DNA of 39,760 nucleotides from Anaerolineales bacterium (GTDB lineage Bacteria; Chloroflexota; Anaerolineae; Anaerolineales; Villigracilaceae): contig JAJTXU010000013.1 of NCBI GenBank assembly GCA_021462845.1, forward strand, positions 1-39,760. The letters run 5' to 3'. Below, piece after piece: positions 14,517-22,964 of the stretch (its first letter is position 1; each line of letters begins with the position of its first letter). The notes under the pieces were generated by a model, which was not told where the DNA came from, did no database searches, and saw only the letters and a program-made list of their open reading frames with translations. Both the position numbers and the translations under genes were made by a program.

Positions 14517-16529
14517 ATGGAATCAAACAACTCGTCATCGTCCTCAGGTAACACCACCAGAATCATCGGCGGACTCATCGCCGTCGTTTTATGCTGCGCG
14601 TGTGTCGTCATCGCCGCAGCGGGATACCTCCTCTATCAGGGGTTACAACAAATCCCGGACCTTCCGACTGCGTTCCCGCCCATTGATGTGCCGGGTGTGC
14701 CGACTGCCACGCCGGAGATCGAACGCCCAACAACTGACTCGATCTCCACCGAAACGCTTGAGACTCTCGGCAACACACTTGTGCCGGAAAATAATCCATA
14801 CGAGTTGGCGTGCCGTTTACAAAATATCTGCAATGTCCCCGCGACCGTTCCCTCCAAGTCATACAAACTGGGCGACCAGGAAACATTTTGGGTAACGAAT
14901 GTGGACACGGTGGAAAACTTCCAGACCAAAGCCACTTTGCGCTATGTAGGCGACCACATCTATTTCTGGATCGAGAACGGCGTGAGTTATGACGAAGGCG
15001 ACTTGAAACGCCTTGCCGAAACGTTCGAGAACCAAATGTACCCCACTAACCGTGAATTCTTCGGCAGTGAGCCGAACCCCGGCATCGACGAGGATCCGCG
15101 CATCTTCATTCTGTACGTACGCGGCACCGGCGCTTCGAACGCAGGATATTTCTCCACGCCCGATGAGTACAACCCGCTCGTCAAAGAGTTTTCGAATGGG
15201 CACGAGATGTTCTTCTTCAATGCCGATAATATGGATTTGGGCGCGGAGGACACCTACGGAACGCTGGCGCACGAATTCCAGCACATGATCCACTTCAACA
15301 CCGACCGCAATGAAGCCTCGTGGATCAACGAAGGTTTTGCGATGGTCGCCGAACTGTTGAACGATTATCCCATTTACTTTGACTATTACTACGTTACCGA
15401 CCCCGACATCAACCTGACCGACTGGTCTCCCGACCCCGGCTCGAACGGACCTCACTATGGGCAATCTTTCCTCTACCTTGCCTACTTCCTTGATCGATTC
15501 GGGGAGGATGCGACAAAAGAAATGGTGAAGCATCCCGAAAACGGACTCGCCAGTATCGATCAGACCCTCGCCGATCTCAATATCACTGATCCGCAAACGG
15601 GAAAGGCGATTACCGCCGACGATGTCTTCATGGACTGGGCGGCGACCATGTGGCTCCAGGATGAATCCGTTGGCGATGGGCGCTATCACTACGGGAACTA
15701 TCCCGACGCGCCGAACATCTCCGTTTCGCAATCCATCGACTCGTGCCCGCAATCCACAAGCGGATCGGTCAACCAGTATGGCATCGATTACTTCACCATC
15801 ACGTGCCCCGGTTCATACACGCTGAATTTTAGCGGCTCTACCGTGGCAAAACTCCTGCCTGCCGACGCGCATTCGGGCAAGTATGCGTTCTGGTCGAACA
15901 AAGGCGACGAATCGAACATGACCCTCACGCGCGAATTCGATTTCACAGGCATCAGCGCGCCGATTACGCTTTCGTACTCCATGTGGTACGATCTCGAGAC
16001 CGATTACGATTATCTCTTCCTCGAAGCCTCCACCGATGGGAAAACGTGGCAAATACTCACCACCCCCTCCTGCACTACTGAAGACCCCTCCGGGAATTCC
16101 TTTGGCTGTGGCTACAACGGTCAGACCAATGACTGGGTTCAGGAAGATGTTGACCTTTCGCAATTCGCGGGACAGAAAGTGCAAATCCGTTTTGACTACG
16201 TTACCGATGCGGCGGTCAACGGCGAAGGCTTCCTGTTGGATGATGTGCGGGTGGATGCGGCAGGCTACACGTCCGATTTTGAAGCGGACGATGGCGGCTG
16301 GATCGCGGCGGGCTTCGCGCGAGTCGAAAACGTTCTCCCACAGACGTATCGCCTGTCCATCATCATCAAAGGCGATACCACCACCACCGTGACGCAGATC
16401 CCGGTCAATCCGGACCAGACGGCTGAGTTCCCGTTTTCGTTGAAGCCCGGCGAAGAGGCGATTTTAATCGTGACCGGCACAACGCGCTATACGCGCTTGA
16501 CGGCTGGGTATCAGGTCGAGATCAAGTAG
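14517..16529 (+). CDS. Membrane-anchored zinc metalloprotease, immune inhibitor A-like
   Basis: 670 residues. One N-terminal membrane helix (~15-43) anchors a mostly extracellular protein; a Pro/Thr-rich linker (45-80) follows. The catalytic domain (~140-420) has HEFQHMIHFN at 252-261 (zinc ligands His252 and His256, general base Glu253) and ASWINEGFAMVAE, whose Glu272 is the likely third ligand, as in gluzincins. The C-terminal part (~425-590) is a beta-sandwich like the MAM/jelly-roll domain of immune inhibitor A (FDFTGISAPITLSYSMWYDLE; VQIRFDYVTDAAVNGEGFLLDDV), and ~80 further beta-rich residues close the chain. The start has AGGAG nine bases upstream. Likely a surface protein degrader; family M6-related assignment is by motif. 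Confidence 0.85.
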   Translation: MESNNSSSSSGNTTRIIGGLIAVVLCCACVVIAAAGYLLYQGLQQIPDLPTAFPPIDVPGVPTATPEIERPTTDSISTETLETLGNTLVPENNPYELACRLQNICNVPATVPSKSYKLGDQETFWVTNVDTVENFQTKATLRYVGDHIYFWIENGVSYDEGDLKRLAETFENQMYPTNREFFGSEPNPGIDEDPRIFILYVRGTGASNAGYFSTPDEYNPLVKEFSNGHEMFFFNADNMDLGAEDTYGTLAHEFQHMIHFNTDRNEASWINEGFAMVAELLNDYPIYFDYYYVTDPDINLTDWSPDPGSNGPHYGQSFLYLAYFLDRFGEDATKEMVKHPENGLASIDQTLADLNITDPQTGKAITADDVFMDWAATMWLQDESVGDGRYHYGNYPDAPNISVSQSIDSCPQSTSGSVNQYGIDYFTITCPGSYTLNFSGSTVAKLLPADAHSGKYAFWSNKGDESNMTLTREFDFTGISAPITLSYSMWYDLETDYDYLFLEASTDGKTWQILTTPSCTTEDPSGNSFGCGYNGQTNDWVQEDVDLSQFAGQKVQIRFDYVTDAAVNGEGFLLDDVRVDAAGYTSDFEADDGGWIAAGFARVENVLPQTYRLSIIIKGDTTTTVTQIPVNPDQTAEFPFSLKPGEEAILIVTGTTRYTRLTAGYQVEIK

Positions 16530-16544
16530 GCGTGCTTTGCGCCA

Positions 16545-16622
16545 TGTCATTCTGAGCGAAGCGAAGAATCTCTACACCGTGTAAGAGACCCTTCGTGGCG
16601 CCTCGCGCCACTCAGGGTGACA
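16545..16622. repeat. TGTCA-type palindromic repeat
   Basis: TGTCATTCTGAG at the left and CTCAGGGTGACA at the right are inverted copies; the interior includes GAAGCGAAGAATCTC, GAGACCCTTCGTGGCG and CCTCGCGCCACTCAG, so the whole can fold back. The same element in the other orientation occurs at 29458-29560 and partly at 326-377. Confidence 0.75.
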
Positions 16623-16671
16623 CATTAGTTGTTACAAAGTAAATTGTATAGATTAAGTAAAGAGGTAAACA

Positions 16672-16995
16672 ATGGCTACTGCCCCAAAATCTGAAATTCT
16701 TCACATGGCGGACCTTGCCGCCTATAACGAAGGTTCCGTTGTAAGCCGCCAGATCACCAAAGCGGATGCCGGTAATGTGACGTTGTTCGCTTTCGATAAA
16801 GAGCAAGAATTGAGCGAACACACCGCGCCGTATGACGCGCTCGCGCATGTACTGGACGGCGAAGTCGAGATCACGCTTGGCGGCAATCCGTTCCATTTGA
16901 AAGTTGGTGACGCGATCATCATGCCTGCGAATATCCCTCACGCGGTGAAAGCGTTGACGCGCTTCAAAATGTTGTTGACGATGATACGGAAGTAA
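16672..16995 (+). CDS. Small cupin-domain protein
   Basis: 107 residues, a single conserved beta-barrel. Cupin motif 1 is seen as EHTAPYDALAHVLDGEVEITLGG and motif 2 as VGDAIIMPANIPHAVKA; His50, His59 and His90 are candidate metal ligands, though the first motif lacks the full HxH. Small cupins of this type bind metals or small ligands; no enzyme can be named. AGAGGT precedes the ATG by six bases. It stands alone between a repeat and an octamer array. Confidence 0.86.
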   Translation: MATAPKSEILHMADLAAYNEGSVVSRQITKADAGNVTLFAFDKEQELSEHTAPYDALAHVLDGEVEITLGGNPFHLKVGDAIIMPANIPHAVKALTRFKMLLTMIRK

Positions 16996-16997
16996 GA

Positions 16998-17122
16998 GTA
17001 CACACGTAGATACGGAAACAGGTACACAAGTAAATCTGTGTACCTGTTTTTTTTACCTGCATACCTGCATACCTGCATACCTGTCTACGTGTTTACGTGT
17101 TTACGTGCTTACCTGCTTACTC
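16998..17122. repeat. Inverted array of TACCTGNN octamers
   Basis: Eight contiguous octamers run from 17054 to 17117: TACCTGCA three times, TACCTGTC, TACGTGTT twice, TACGTGCT, TACCTGCT, then a partial TACTC. To the left, 16998-17037 holds five octamers of the opposite orientation (GTACACAC, GTAGATAC, GGAAACAG, GTACACAA, GTAAATCT). The two sets meet at a hairpin with a T tract. The array begins two bases after the cupin stop and runs into the last codons of the MFS gene, including its stop. Confidence 0.85.
17016..17054 (+). terminator. Intrinsic terminator built from octamer repeats
   Basis: AAACAGGTACACA (17016-17028) and TGTGTACCTGTTT (17037-17049) form a perfect 13-bp stem around an 8-base loop, followed by T's to 17054. 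The stem arms are the inner units of the inverted octamer array. It would terminate the cupin transcript. Confidence 0.82.
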
Positions 17123-18345
17123 ATAACCCCGCTTCCCCTCATATACGACAACGCCATAAACAACGGAATGAGCGAGAGAACGCCCGCGATGACCGCCATC
17201 ATCGTGTAACTTGTCGCGTCGAAGATGAATCCGCTGGAGAGGCTGATGATCGCCGAGGCAAGCCCCACGAGAAAATCGCTCGTGCCTTGCGCGCGCGAGC
17301 GTTCGACGGGGGAGAGTTGATCGGAAAGCAACGTCGAGCCGCCGACGAAGCAGAAGTTCCATCCCAAGCCAAGTAAAAATAATGAAATACCCAATGGCAA
17401 AACGTCCGGTGAGAGCGGCGCGGTGATACAAGAAAGAAGCAGGGTCAACGCGCCGATGAGGATCATCCTGCCGCGCCCGATCTTGTCTAACAGCCAGCCT
17501 GAAATGATCGAAGGCGCGTACATGCCGAAAGTGTGCGCCGAAATAACGGAATAAATGTCGGCGCGGTTATGGCTATGATCTTCCATGTGCAATGAGGTGA
17601 TGACCATGATGCCTACCATCACTACTTGCCCAAGCATCATCGCAGTGACGGCGGTGATCGCCGCAGGCTGGCGCAGGATCTGCATAATCGGACGCGCTTC
17701 ACCGTGCGGAATCTCGGATGGGTATTGCTTTGCCACTTCTTTGCCCATGTCGCGCGGGTCGGGGCGCAAGCCGATGAACACAAGAACGGCGGCAATGGCA
17801 AACAGAATCAACGTAGTTGAATACGCGCCGGCGAGTTCATCCATGCCAAGCGAAACGACGAATCCGCTCATCGGCACGGCGGAGACGCGCGCCAGAATCG
17901 TCCCAATCACGCCGCCCAGCACCACCATCGAGATTGCCCGCCCGCGCCGGTCTGGAGGATTCACCTCCGCCGCCGCAAAGCGACCCAACTGCACTGCCGA
18001 GTTGGTCGCGCCCATCATCATCAAGCCGAGGATGACCAGCAAAAATGAAGCGTGTTGAATGGCGAACAAGACCAGAGCATTTCCGAGAATGCCGATGAGC
18101 AAACCGGCAACGATCCCGTTGCGCCGACCGATGCGATCCATGATCACGCCCCATGCCGAAGCCGAAAGCGCGCCGCTCAACAAATACGCGGCGGTGGGCA
18201 ATGTTGCCCATGAACGGTCGGAGGCAAGTTTCGCCCCGAGAATGGGGTTGATCGCCGCTGCGGCGATAAATCCCGCCGATGCAAGGCTTTGCGCGAGAAA
18301 TAGCACCCACACGATTTTTTTCGCAATACGATTAAAGTCTGTCAT
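17101..18345 (-). CDS. Major facilitator superfamily transporter
   Basis: 414 residues with about 12 membrane helices. The loop between helices 2 and 3 has the MFS signature (WGVIMDRIGRRNG), and a weaker counterpart occurs in the second half (SGWLLDKIGRGRM). Such proteins move small solutes or drugs driven by ion gradients; the direction and substrate are unknown. GAGG precedes the ATG by seven bases. The last residues (SKQVST) and the stop codon are encoded by repeat octamers, so the native C-terminus may once have been different. Confidence 0.9.
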   Translation of the reverse strand: MTDFNRIAKKIVWVLFLAQSLASAGFIAAAAINPILGAKLASDRSWATLPTAAYLLSGALSASAWGVIMDRIGRRNGIVAGLLIGILGNALVLFAIQHASFLLVILGLMMMGATNSAVQLGRFAAAEVNPPDRRGRAISMVVLGGVIGTILARVSAVPMSGFVVSLGMDELAGAYSTTLILFAIAAVLVFIGLRPDPRDMGKEVAKQYPSEIPHGEARPIMQILRQPAAITAVTAMMLGQVVMVGIMVITSLHMEDHSHNRADIYSVISAHTFGMYAPSIISGWLLDKIGRGRMILIGALTLLLSCITAPLSPDVLPLGISLFLLGLGWNFCFVGGSTLLSDQLSPVERSRAQGTSDFLVGLASAIISLSSGFIFDATSYTMMAVIAGVLSLIPLFMALSYMRGSGVMSKQVST

Positions 18346-18518
18346 TCGGATTCCTCACTGCTCTCAATGCCAAGGACGGCGACATGAGCGCGATAGCCAG
18401 TACTTCACGAAGGTGTAGGCGACAGTTGCACTGCGTCAAGAACCCGTTTTCGTGATCTGCTGATAGTCTGTTATGAAATTGACCACATTAAACGGGCGGA
18501 TTATACATGGGATGCGGG

Positions 18519-18524
18519 TAAAAT
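18519..18524 (+). promoter_or_regulatory. Putative leaderless -10 of the double-GNAT gene
   Basis: TAAAAT ends seven bases before ATG 18532, with no ribosome-binding site in the spacer TTGCCTC. No clear -35 is seen. Confidence 0.42.
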
Positions 18525-18531
18525 TTGCCTC

Positions 18532-19368
18532 ATGGATTTTGACCTCAAGCCCGCTTCAGACCTGTCTCTGCCTGATCTCCTCCAGACGCTGAATCGCGGC
18601 TTTGAAGAATACCCTGTTCCCATCCGCCTCAACCTTTCGCAATTCCTCGACATGGTCCGCAAGGACAGCATTGACCTGACCGCCAGCCGCGTTCTGTTCG
18701 TGGATGACAAACCGCAAGGCGTAGCGCTGATCGCCCGCCGCGGCTGGACGAGCCGCCTCGCGGCGATGGGCATTGCCCTTGAATCGCGTAACAAAGGGGC
18801 TGGCTCATGGCTCATGGAAAAATTGATCCGCGAAGCGCGCGAACGCGGCGACCATGAGATGACCCTTGAAGTCATCGAGCAAAACGAACCGGCGGTCCAT
18901 CTCTATGAAAAATTCAGGTTCCAGATCATGAGACGGTTGATCGGCTTAATCCGCCGCGAAGCAGTTGAACTCGAAGATGCCTCATTGATGGAGATCGACG
19001 CGCGCGATGCGGGAGCGTTGATCTCGCAATTCGGTTTGCCCAACCTGCCGTGGCAATTATCCGGCGAGACCATCGCCCAGATGGCGCCGCCCGCGCGCGC
19101 CTTTCAGAGCGGACCCGCTTTCATCGTGCTATCAGACCCAGATGCCAGCCACGTGGTGGTGTGGTCTCTGTTGGTAAAGCCCGAGGCGCGCGGAAACCGC
19201 CTTGGCAGTACTCTGTTGAAGCGGGTGATCGCCAACCACCCCGGTAAAACGTGGCATGTGCCGGCGATCCTTCCGGAGGAACTGGTCACAGTGTTCGAAC
19301 GCGCCTGCTTTGAGCGCGAGACTCTTTCGCAATGGCAGATGCGCCTCCCGCTCTCCGCCTCCACCTGA
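18532..19368 (+). CDS. Double-domain GNAT acetyltransferase
   Basis: 278 residues. The first GNAT domain (~1-140) has the acetyl-CoA loop in AAMGIALESRNKGAGSWLMEKLI and motif B in EPAVHLYEKFRFQIMRR. The second half (~150-275) is a weaker GNAT fold with VVWSLLVKPEARGNRLGSTLLKRVI, which again has an R-G-N-R-L-G-type loop. Two-domain GNATs include MshD-like enzymes, but nothing points to that substrate. It stands alone between the MFS gene (divergent) and the large kinase. The start has no ribosome-binding site but an ideally spaced -10. Confidence 0.85.
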   Translation: MDFDLKPASDLSLPDLLQTLNRGFEEYPVPIRLNLSQFLDMVRKDSIDLTASRVLFVDDKPQGVALIARRGWTSRLAAMGIALESRNKGAGSWLMEKLIREARERGDHEMTLEVIEQNEPAVHLYEKFRFQIMRRLIGLIRREAVELEDASLMEIDARDAGALISQFGLPNLPWQLSGETIAQMAPPARAFQSGPAFIVLSDPDASHVVVWSLLVKPEARGNRLGSTLLKRVIANHPGKTWHVPAILPEELVTVFERACFERETLSQWQMRLPLSAST

Positions 19369-19451
19369 GAAATCTGTAAAGCGCCGAATCAGGTTTGGGC
19401 TGGCGTGAAGCGATATACTTTCCACCCAGTCTACGGCGATCTTATTTCATA

Positions 19452-22400
19452 ATGTCAACATCAGCGAAACGCAAAACGATCGGTGTCTTCGTCTCCCAAG
19501 TTGGACGCGCCTGGGGAGCGGAATTCCTCGCGGGTATCGCGGATGCCGGCGAAGAAAACGATGTCAATATTTTGTATTTCGTTGGGGGCACGCTCAAGTT
19601 ATTCGTCCAACCCAAGCCATCGTTCGGGTTTTATGATCTTGCCCGCGCAGAACAACTGGATGGGCTAATCGTCACCGCCGACACTGCCTTCGGCGTCAGC
19701 GTGGAAGACTTGAAAATTTTTCGAGAGATGTTCGGGGAAATCCCTCTCATCACGCAATCGGTGAGTTTGGAGAACTCATCCATGTTCATCCCCGATAACA
19801 CAGAGGGGATGCGCTCGCTGGTGCGTCACTTGATCGAGGAGCATGGGTACAAGCGTATCGCTTTCCTGCGCGGCATTCGCGGGCAGATCGACGCGGAGCA
19901 GCGCTTCGAGGCGTATAAGGAAGAACTCAAAGCGCGCGGCATCCGCTTCGACGAACGCCTGGTGGTGGAAGGGGATTATTCACCCGATGGCGGCCGCGAG
20001 GGAATACAGGTACTGCTCGATGAGCGCAAAATTCAGTTCGATGCGCTGGTGGCGGCAAACGACCGCATGGCATTCGGCGCGCTCGAAATTCTGCAACAAC
20101 GCGGAATCCGCGTGCCCGATGAGATCGCTGTGGCTGGCTTCGACGATCTGCGCGAGGCGCAAAGCACCGGGGTTTCACTGACTACTGTGCGGCAGTCGTT
20201 TTATACGGCGGGTAGGCAGGCATTCGATGCGTTGATAAAACGTATCGACGGCAACACAATTCAAAAAGTAACCGTTACCCCAACGCAATTGCTCATCCGC
20301 TGGTCGTGCGGGTGTCTCCCGGAAAACGTCAAACAAGCGGCGGTGGCTCCGCGCGAAGTGGCAAAAACGGGACGGCTGGAAAATAAACGCGAAGCCGCCC
20401 TGCGGGCATTGTTGACCTCCGCCGGGGTAACGGAAGGCGACCCCGCATACGCATCCTTCCGCGATGCCCTCAGCCGCGCCTGGGATACGCTCCTCTCCGC
20501 CTTGCGCGAGAATACAAATGGGGATGATTTCCTCAAAGCCATCAACGCCATGGTCGAGTTGATGGAAAAGCGCGATCTCCCCGCAAACATATGGCACGGC
20601 GTAATCTCCGTAATGAGGCGGTACGCGCTGGGCGGCATCAAAGAACACGAGACCATGTTACTCGCCGAGAATATGTTCCAGCAGGCGCGCCTGCTCGTGG
20701 GCGAACTTTCACAGCGCGCCCAAGCCTATCGCCGCCTGATGCTCGAACAACAGGAGCACATTCTGCAGGGATTTAGTTTTTCGATGGCGCCGGTCATGTC
20801 TATGGATCGGCTTGGGGCGGCGATCGAAGAACGTTTTCCTGAAATGGGCATCGAACGCTGGTACGTGATGTTCTTCAGCGATTCGACTTCATCGCCGCAA
20901 CTGGTTTCCTCCGCCCCGCCTGAAAATTACAATTTGCTTTTCCAATATGAAGGAACAAAATTCGAGATCCCGTCACAGCGCACTTTTGTGGGCACCGGTC
21001 AATTGGTGCCGCGCGGAAAAACTCCGCAAGGACGGCGCTACACGGCGGTCATCATGCCGCTGTCGCTGGCGCGGAACCGATTCGGGTTCATGTGGGCAGA
21101 GATGGGTCCGCGCGATTGGGAAGTGTACGTTCGCGTGCGCAATCTCGTCAGCAGCGCGCTCCTGCGCGTCATGCTCGCGCAACAAAAAGAACAGGCGCAA
21201 CATGAGGTGGAACGCCTGCTCAAAGAATCAAAGGATCGCGCGGTCGAACTGTCCATCGCCAAAGAATGGTCCGAACAGACTGCCGCAGAGAACGCAAAAC
21301 TGTACTCCAGCGAACAAGCCCGGCGTCGCGGAGCCGAGGCGCTCACCAAAGCCATGCGGCAGATCTCCTCGCTGGGCAAGGTGGATGAGGTGCCGGCGCA
21401 GATCGTCGAACAATTATCCAATGTAGTGCCGCATGATCGCTGCGCGTTGTTCCTCGAGGCGGTGAACGGCATGGAACTTGTCGCGCATCGCGGCTTTCCC
21501 GCAGACGCGCCCATCGATGAACTGAATTACAACATCAACGGCACGAACATCCTGCACTTCGTCGCCAAGCAGACCGACCCGATGCTGGTCAACGACATTC
21601 AACAAACGCGCGGCTGGGGGCAATCGGAATGGCTCCCGCCCGATCGTTCCGTGCTTAGCGTGCCGTTGCAATCGAAAAAGAAGTTCGTCGGCATGTTGAC
21701 GCTCACGCGCAGTGAACCGTCCGCGTTCAACCCCGACGACGTTCTGCTTGCCAGCACCTTCGCCCTGCAAGCCTCCATCGCCCTGGAGAACGCCAAACTC
21801 TTCGACGAAGTTACGCGCTTCAACGAAATGATGGAGCGCATGGTCGAACAACGCGTGGATGAACTCGGCGTGGCGCACGACACCCTCAAAAAACTCGACA
21901 AGAACAAAAGCGATTTCATCAACGTCGCCGCGCACGAACTGCGCACGCCGCTCACAGTCATCAAAGGCTACATGGGCATGGTCAAAGCCGCGCCCGCCGT
22001 CAAAACCAATACCGAACTCGCCCAAGCCGTGGATGGAGTGCTTCAAGGGAGCGAACGCCTCCACCAGGTGGTCAACAGCATGTTGGATGTGGCGCGGCTC
22101 GAGAATCAAGTACTAAACCCGCATCTCGATGAAACCTCGCTCGGTCCCATCATGCGACTCGTCCAAAAAGATTACGCCGCCGACCTGCAAACGCGTCAAC
22201 TCACATTGGAGCTTGATCAGTCCATCTCAACCGTTCCCCCGCTTATGGCAGACAGCGAACTCCTGCAAAAAGCGCTGGACAACGTGATCGTCAACGCCAT
22301 CAAATTCACTCCCGACGGTGGAAAAATCACCGTCAACGCGCGAGTAACCCACGCCGACGGCGATGGGGACGTGTGCGAGATCTGCGTCCACGATACCGGC

Positions 22401-22646
22401 ATCGGCATCGACCCCGCCGACCATAAGATCGTGTTCGAAAAACTGTATCAACTCGGCAATGTAGAACTGCACTCCTCGGGTCGCACAAAATTCAAAGGCG
22501 GCGGACCCGGTTTAGGTCTCGCTATTGCGGCGGGCATCGTCAAAGCGCATAAGGGAAAAATTTGGGTGGAAAGCCCCGGTCACGATGAAGAAAAATTGCC
22601 GGGCAGCACATTCTTTGTGCAAATTCCCCTGGCAAAGACAAGATAG
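19452..22646 (+). CDS. Hybrid LacI-type sensor, GAF, histidine kinase
   Basis: 1064 residues, no signal peptide or membrane helix, so the sugar-binding-type sensor is cytoplasmic. Residues ~8-290 are a LacI/PBP1-like ligand-binding domain (IGVFVSQVGRAWGAEFLAGI; LVAANDRMAFGALEILQQRG; VPDEIAVAGFDDL) ending in the RWSCGCLP motif (Cys286, Cys288), which occurs at this point in other LacI-sensor fusions. Residues ~300-590 are helical with a GAF-like middle; a coiled coil (575-630) leads to a GAF domain (~635-785), then HisKA with AAHELRTPL (His828) and HATPase_c with NVIVNAIKFTP, DTGIGID and GGGPGLGLAI. The LacI DNA-binding HTH is absent. No response regulator is adjacent. The ATG at 19452 gives the canonical LacI-fold beginning; a TATACT -10 lies at 19414-19419. 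Confidence 0.9.
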   Translation: MSTSAKRKTIGVFVSQVGRAWGAEFLAGIADAGEENDVNILYFVGGTLKLFVQPKPSFGFYDLARAEQLDGLIVTADTAFGVSVEDLKIFREMFGEIPLITQSVSLENSSMFIPDNTEGMRSLVRHLIEEHGYKRIAFLRGIRGQIDAEQRFEAYKEELKARGIRFDERLVVEGDYSPDGGREGIQVLLDERKIQFDALVAANDRMAFGALEILQQRGIRVPDEIAVAGFDDLREAQSTGVSLTTVRQSFYTAGRQAFDALIKRIDGNTIQKVTVTPTQLLIRWSCGCLPENVKQAAVAPREVAKTGRLENKREAALRALLTSAGVTEGDPAYASFRDALSRAWDTLLSALRENTNGDDFLKAINAMVELMEKRDLPANIWHGVISVMRRYALGGIKEHETMLLAENMFQQARLLVGELSQRAQAYRRLMLEQQEHILQGFSFSMAPVMSMDRLGAAIEERFPEMGIERWYVMFFSDSTSSPQLVSSAPPENYNLLFQYEGTKFEIPSQRTFVGTGQLVPRGKTPQGRRYTAVIMPLSLARNRFGFMWAEMGPRDWEVYVRVRNLVSSALLRVMLAQQKEQAQHEVERLLKESKDRAVELSIAKEWSEQTAAENAKLYSSEQARRRGAEALTKAMRQISSLGKVDEVPAQIVEQLSNVVPHDRCALFLEAVNGMELVAHRGFPADAPIDELNYNINGTNILHFVAKQTDPMLVNDIQQTRGWGQSEWLPPDRSVLSVPLQSKKKFVGMLTLTRSEPSAFNPDDVLLASTFALQASIALENAKLFDEVTRFNEMMERMVEQRVDELGVAHDTLKKLDKNKSDFINVAAHELRTPLTVIKGYMGMVKAAPAVKTNTELAQAVDGVLQGSERLHQVVNSMLDVARLENQVLNPHLDETSLGPIMRLVQKDYAADLQTRQLTLELDQSISTVPPLMADSELLQKALDNVIVNAIKFTPDGGKITVNARVTHADGDGDVCEICVHDTGIGIDPADHKIVFEKLYQLGNVELHSSGRTKFKGGGPGLGLAIAAGIVKAHKGKIWVESPGHDEEKLPGSTFFVQIPLAKTR

Positions 22647-22670
22647 ACGCAACGCATAACATGCTGTACA

Positions 22671-22705
22671 AAAACCTCCGAAGTTATGAACCTCGGAGGC
22701 TTTTC
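22671..22705 (+). terminator. Intrinsic terminator after the large kinase
   Basis: CCTCCGA and TCGGAGG pair around the centre at 22675-22699, with AAAA before and TTTTCTT after. It lies ~25 bases after the kinase stop. Confidence 0.82.
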
Positions 22706-22835
22706 TTCAACAATCTATTTTCAGTATTTCATGAAAGCGCGTATTTGTCGGTCTCTACCGCCAGGTTTACGCTAGAGAGCGCAACCTACGCGGGATTTCT
22801 CGTGGTCTACTGATTCTCTATTCTCTTAAATATCT

Positions 22836-22964
22836 GATGTTACGCAGTGGAAGCCAGTCTAGTCTCCGTAACGCGACATTCATGTCGCTCTTGCGCAAGA
22901 ATGGCTGGAAATGCGAGACGCTTCGCAGTCTCGCATTACGATCTTTACTGCGTAAGGTGAGTTA
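22836..22964. repeat. MITE-like intergenic repeat, copy 2
   Basis: The core 22840-22955 has terminal inverted repeats TTACGCAGT and ACTGCGTAA. Inside are palindromes GCGACATTCATGTCGC and TGCGAGAC/GTCTCGCA. It matches 3319-3441 with scattered changes and an extra stem of ~15 bases. The similarity continues to GGTGAGTTA, whose TTA (22962-22964) is the complement of the lpdA stop codon. The stretch 22706-22835 before it shows nothing recognisable. Confidence 0.8.

Noticed and set aside
14859..15752. 297-codon open frame on the minus strand
   Set aside because: Antisense to the metalloprotease domain carrying HEFQH; an artefact of G+C-rich third positions.
16630..16671. Further octamer array upstream of the cupin gene
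   Set aside because: Only two neighbouring units (GTAAAGAG, GTAAACAA) look alike, and they overlap the ribosome-binding site; too weak to call.
16998..17122. CRISPR array
   Set aside because: Units are 8 bp with no spacers of 25-40 bases, and no cas genes are near; the same applies to the array at 34663-34750.
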